Of a stretch of 22,320 nucleotides of DNA, positions 20,296 to 22,320 are shown one piece after another. The DNA lies in the NCBI GenBank assembly GCA_964516815.1, contig CAZEXK010000023.1, positions 1 through 22,320 on the forward strand. Reading direction: 5' to 3'. The translations under genes were made by a program, and so were the position numbers. A model generated the notes under the pieces. The model did not search any database. It saw only the letters and a program-made list of their open reading frames with translations, and was not told the origin of the DNA. Position 1 is the first letter of the stretch. Each line of letters starts with the position of its first letter. Source of the stretch: CAIJNA01 sp964516815 (GTDB taxonomy: Bacteria > Campylobacterota > Campylobacteria > Campylobacterales > Arcobacteraceae).

Positions 20296-22248
20296 ATGCA
20301 AAATAAAGAAAAAATATTTCCCCCAAAAGATAGTATGTTTAGTGAACCAGCATTTAGTAGCATGGATGATTATTATGATTTAGTAAAAAAATTTGAAAAC
20401 AACTATGAAGGTACATGGGCTAGTTTTGCTGATGAAAAAATTGATTGGTTTAAAAAATATGACTCAGTTTTAGATGAATCGAATGCACCATTTTATAAGT
20501 GGTTTGATGGTGGTAAATTAAATGTGGCAAATCAATGTGTTGATAGACACTTAAATACAAAATCAAATCAAACTGCTATTTTATTTGAAGCTGATGATGG
20601 GCAAAGTGAACACATTACATATGCCGATTTAGCTAAAAGAGTTAATAAAACTGCAAATATGTTTAAAAAAGAATATGGAATTAGTAAAGGTGATAGAGTA
20701 GTAATTTATATGCCAATGATTCCAGAAGCTGCAGTTTGTATGCTTGCATGTGCAAAAATAGGTGCAATTCATTCAATAGTATTTGGAGGATTTTCAGCAG
20801 AAGCATTAAGAGATAGAATCATTGATGCTAGTGCTAAACTTGTAATAACATCAGATGGAGCATATAGAAAAGGTAAACCGTATATGTTAAAACCAGTTGT
20901 TGATACTGCTTTAGAATCTGGATGTGACTGTGTTAAAAATGTTTGTGTAGTCAAAAGAAATAATGAAGAAATAACTTGGGTAGAAGGTAGAGATAGTGAT
21001 TATGCTACTAACTTCCAGTTACAAAGTGATATATGTGATGCTGAACCCATGGATAGTGAAGATCCATTATTTTTACTTTATACTTCAGGAAGTACAGGAA
21101 AACCAAAAGGTGTTCAGCATAGTTCAGCTGGATATATATTATGGGCACAAATGACAATGGAATGGGTATTTGATATTAAACCAACTGATACTTATTGGTG
21201 TACTGCTGATATTGGTTGGATTACTGGACATACTTATATTGTATATGGTCCCTTAGCTGCAGGAGCTACAACAGTTATGTTTGAAGGTGTTCCTACTTAT
21301 CCAGATGCTGGAAGATGCTGGAAAATGGTTGAAAAGTATAAAATAAATCAATTCTATACTGCTCCAACTGCAATTAGATTACTTCATAAAACTGGAGAAA
21401 ATGAACCTTCTAAATATGATTTATCAAGTTTAAGAATTCTTGGAACTGTTGGCGAACCAATCGATCCGCCTGCATGGAAATGGTATTATGAAAGTGTTGG
21501 AAACTCAAATTGTTCTATTGTTGATACATACTGGCAAACAGAAACAGGTGGACATATAATATCTCCACTTCCTGCAGCTACTCCAATTAAACCTGCTTGT
21601 GCAACATTTGCATTGCCTGGTATTATAGCTGAAGTAATTGAAGAGGATGGTACTATGACACAAACAGGTGAAAAAGGTTTTATGTGTATTACTAAACCTT
21701 GGCCAGCAATGATTAGAACTATTTGGAATGATGATGATAGATTTGTAAAATCATATTTTGGTGATTGTAAAAAAGATGGTAAAGCAGTTTATTTTACAGG
21801 TGATGGAGCTATGAAAGATGAAAGTGGATATATAACTATTACAGGTAGAACTGATGATGTAATTAATGTATCAGGGCATAGAATTGGAACTGCAGAAATT
21901 GAAGCTAGTATTAAAAAATGCTCATTAATTGCTGCTAATGCTGTGGTTGGTAAACCACATGAAATAAAAGGTGAGGGTATTTTTGCTTATGTAGTTTTAA
22001 AAGATATTGACTCTACTTCTAAAGAAGATTTAAAAAAAGAAATAAATACAATACTAAAAGCAGATATTGGTGCTATTGCACTTTGTGATGATATCGCAAT
22101 TGTTCCTGATGTTCCAAAAACTAGATCAGGTAAGATAATGAGAAGAATACTTAGATCAATAGCTAAAGGTGAAGAAATAACTCAAGATACTTCTACTCTA
22201 GAAGATGCTTCAATTGTTGGAGTTATAGAAAATATTGTAAACTCATAA
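20296..22248 (+). CDS. acs: Acetyl-CoA synthetase (AMP-forming)
   Basis: It activates acetate with ATP and CoA to acetyl-CoA in two steps by way of acetyl-AMP, allowing growth on or scavenging of acetate. The 650-residue length matches the family (E. coli 652). The N-terminal ACAS domain is followed by the P-loop YTSGSTGKPKG at 262-272, WWCTAD-like TYWCTADIGWITGHTY, DTYWQTETGGH for adenylate binding, TGDGAMKDESGY, and GRTDDVINVSGHRIGTAEIE at the hinge to the C-terminal domain. K613 in PKTRSGKIMRR is the catalytic lysine that is switched off by acetylation in other bacteria. AGGATG precedes the ATG. The gene stands alone with its own promoter and terminator, opposite the FIST kinase. Confidence 0.97.
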   Translation: MQNKEKIFPPKDSMFSEPAFSSMDDYYDLVKKFENNYEGTWASFADEKIDWFKKYDSVLDESNAPFYKWFDGGKLNVANQCVDRHLNTKSNQTAILFEADDGQSEHITYADLAKRVNKTANMFKKEYGISKGDRVVIYMPMIPEAAVCMLACAKIGAIHSIVFGGFSAEALRDRIIDASAKLVITSDGAYRKGKPYMLKPVVDTALESGCDCVKNVCVVKRNNEEITWVEGRDSDYATNFQLQSDICDAEPMDSEDPLFLLYTSGSTGKPKGVQHSSAGYILWAQMTMEWVFDIKPTDTYWCTADIGWITGHTYIVYGPLAAGATTVMFEGVPTYPDAGRCWKMVEKYKINQFYTAPTAIRLLHKTGENEPSKYDLSSLRILGTVGEPIDPPAWKWYYESVGNSNCSIVDTYWQTETGGHIISPLPAATPIKPACATFALPGIIAEVIEEDGTMTQTGEKGFMCITKPWPAMIRTIWNDDDRFVKSYFGDCKKDGKAVYFTGDGAMKDESGYITITGRTDDVINVSGHRIGTAEIEASIKKCSLIAANAVVGKPHEIKGEGIFAYVVLKDIDSTSKEDLKKEINTILKADIGAIALCDDIAIVPDVPKTRSGKIMRRILRSIAKGEEITQDTSTLEDASIVGVIENIVNS

Positions 22249-22254
22249 TCAAAT

Positions 22255-22295
22255 ATTTACCTATTTTATAAATAGGTAAATAAAGTTTTAATTTT
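22255..22295 (+). terminator. Intrinsic terminator after acs
   Basis: ATTTACCTATTT (22255-22266) and AAATAGGTAAAT (22270-22281) form a perfect 12-base-pair stem with a TAT loop, starting six bases after the acs stop. It is followed by AAAG and the T-rich tail TTTTAATTTTA. The remaining 25 bases of the window hold no recognisable gene; the short dyad TAGCT-GTCA-AGCTA there is unassigned. Confidence 0.75.
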
Positions 22296-22320
22296 ATATT
22301 TATAGCTGTCAAGCTACCTT

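Noticed and set aside
1..22320. Defence, prophage, transposon, CRISPR or secondary-metabolite system
   Set aside because: No repeat-spacer array, integrase, transposase, phage structural gene, restriction enzyme or biosynthetic cluster was found; the genes are core metabolic and information-processing types.

Overview
The window is very AT-rich chromosomal DNA from a Campylobacterota bacterium, most likely Arcobacteraceae or a near relative. The main evidence is gene order. The minus-strand run rplU-rpmA-obgE-proB-fmt and the dnaG / TPR protein / rnhA-rnc-aroC block are both arrangements known from Campylobacter and Helicobacter. A CiaB-family protein, a FadL-type porin and a histidine kinase with the IAHQWRQPL phospho-acceptor box fit the same group. 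I saw no rRNA, tRNA, CRISPR array, insertion sequence, prophage or defence island. This is mostly a housekeeping region.

Layout. Positions 2-5619 (+): the end of a TonB-like C-terminal domain, a DbpA-type RNA helicase, a leucine leader peptide followed by leuA, a broken methyltransferase, and ciaB. 5630-6328 (-): a DUF4395 membrane protein. 6476-8607 (+): a broken fadL-like outer membrane protein gene, a periplasmic protein of unknown function, and a MarR regulator. 8644-14754 (-), read from right to left: dnaG, a DUF2892-like protein, ridA, rplU, rpmA, a strong terminator hairpin, obgE, proB, fmt. 14850-18089 (+): a LapB/YciM-like TPR protein, rnhA, rnc, aroC, tightly packed. 18101-20098 (-): a cytoplasmic FIST-domain histidine kinase. 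20296-22248 (+): acs, ending in a clear hairpin terminator.

How it works together. The genes cover leucine, proline and chorismate synthesis, acetate activation, replication priming, ribosomal proteins and ribosome assembly, RNA processing and initiator-tRNA formylation. The most interesting regulatory DNA is upstream of leuA. A 21-codon leader ORF ends Leu-Leu-Leu-Cys-Leu, and three of its leucine codons are exactly complementary to the leader's own ribosome binding site. A SlyA/MarR-like operator precedes the fadL-like gene, whose neighbourhood includes a marR gene. The strong hairpin between rpmA and obgE leaves no room for a separate obgE promoter, which implies read-through.

Data quality. 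Two 100-N assembly gaps (3596-3695 and 6843-6942) fall inside genes. In both genes, several hundred bases are also missing beyond the gap, and the fadL-like gene carries an in-frame stop shortly before its natural end. These look more like local assembly collapse or gene decay than new biology. I found no convincing new multi-gene system; the leu leader architecture is the best lead.
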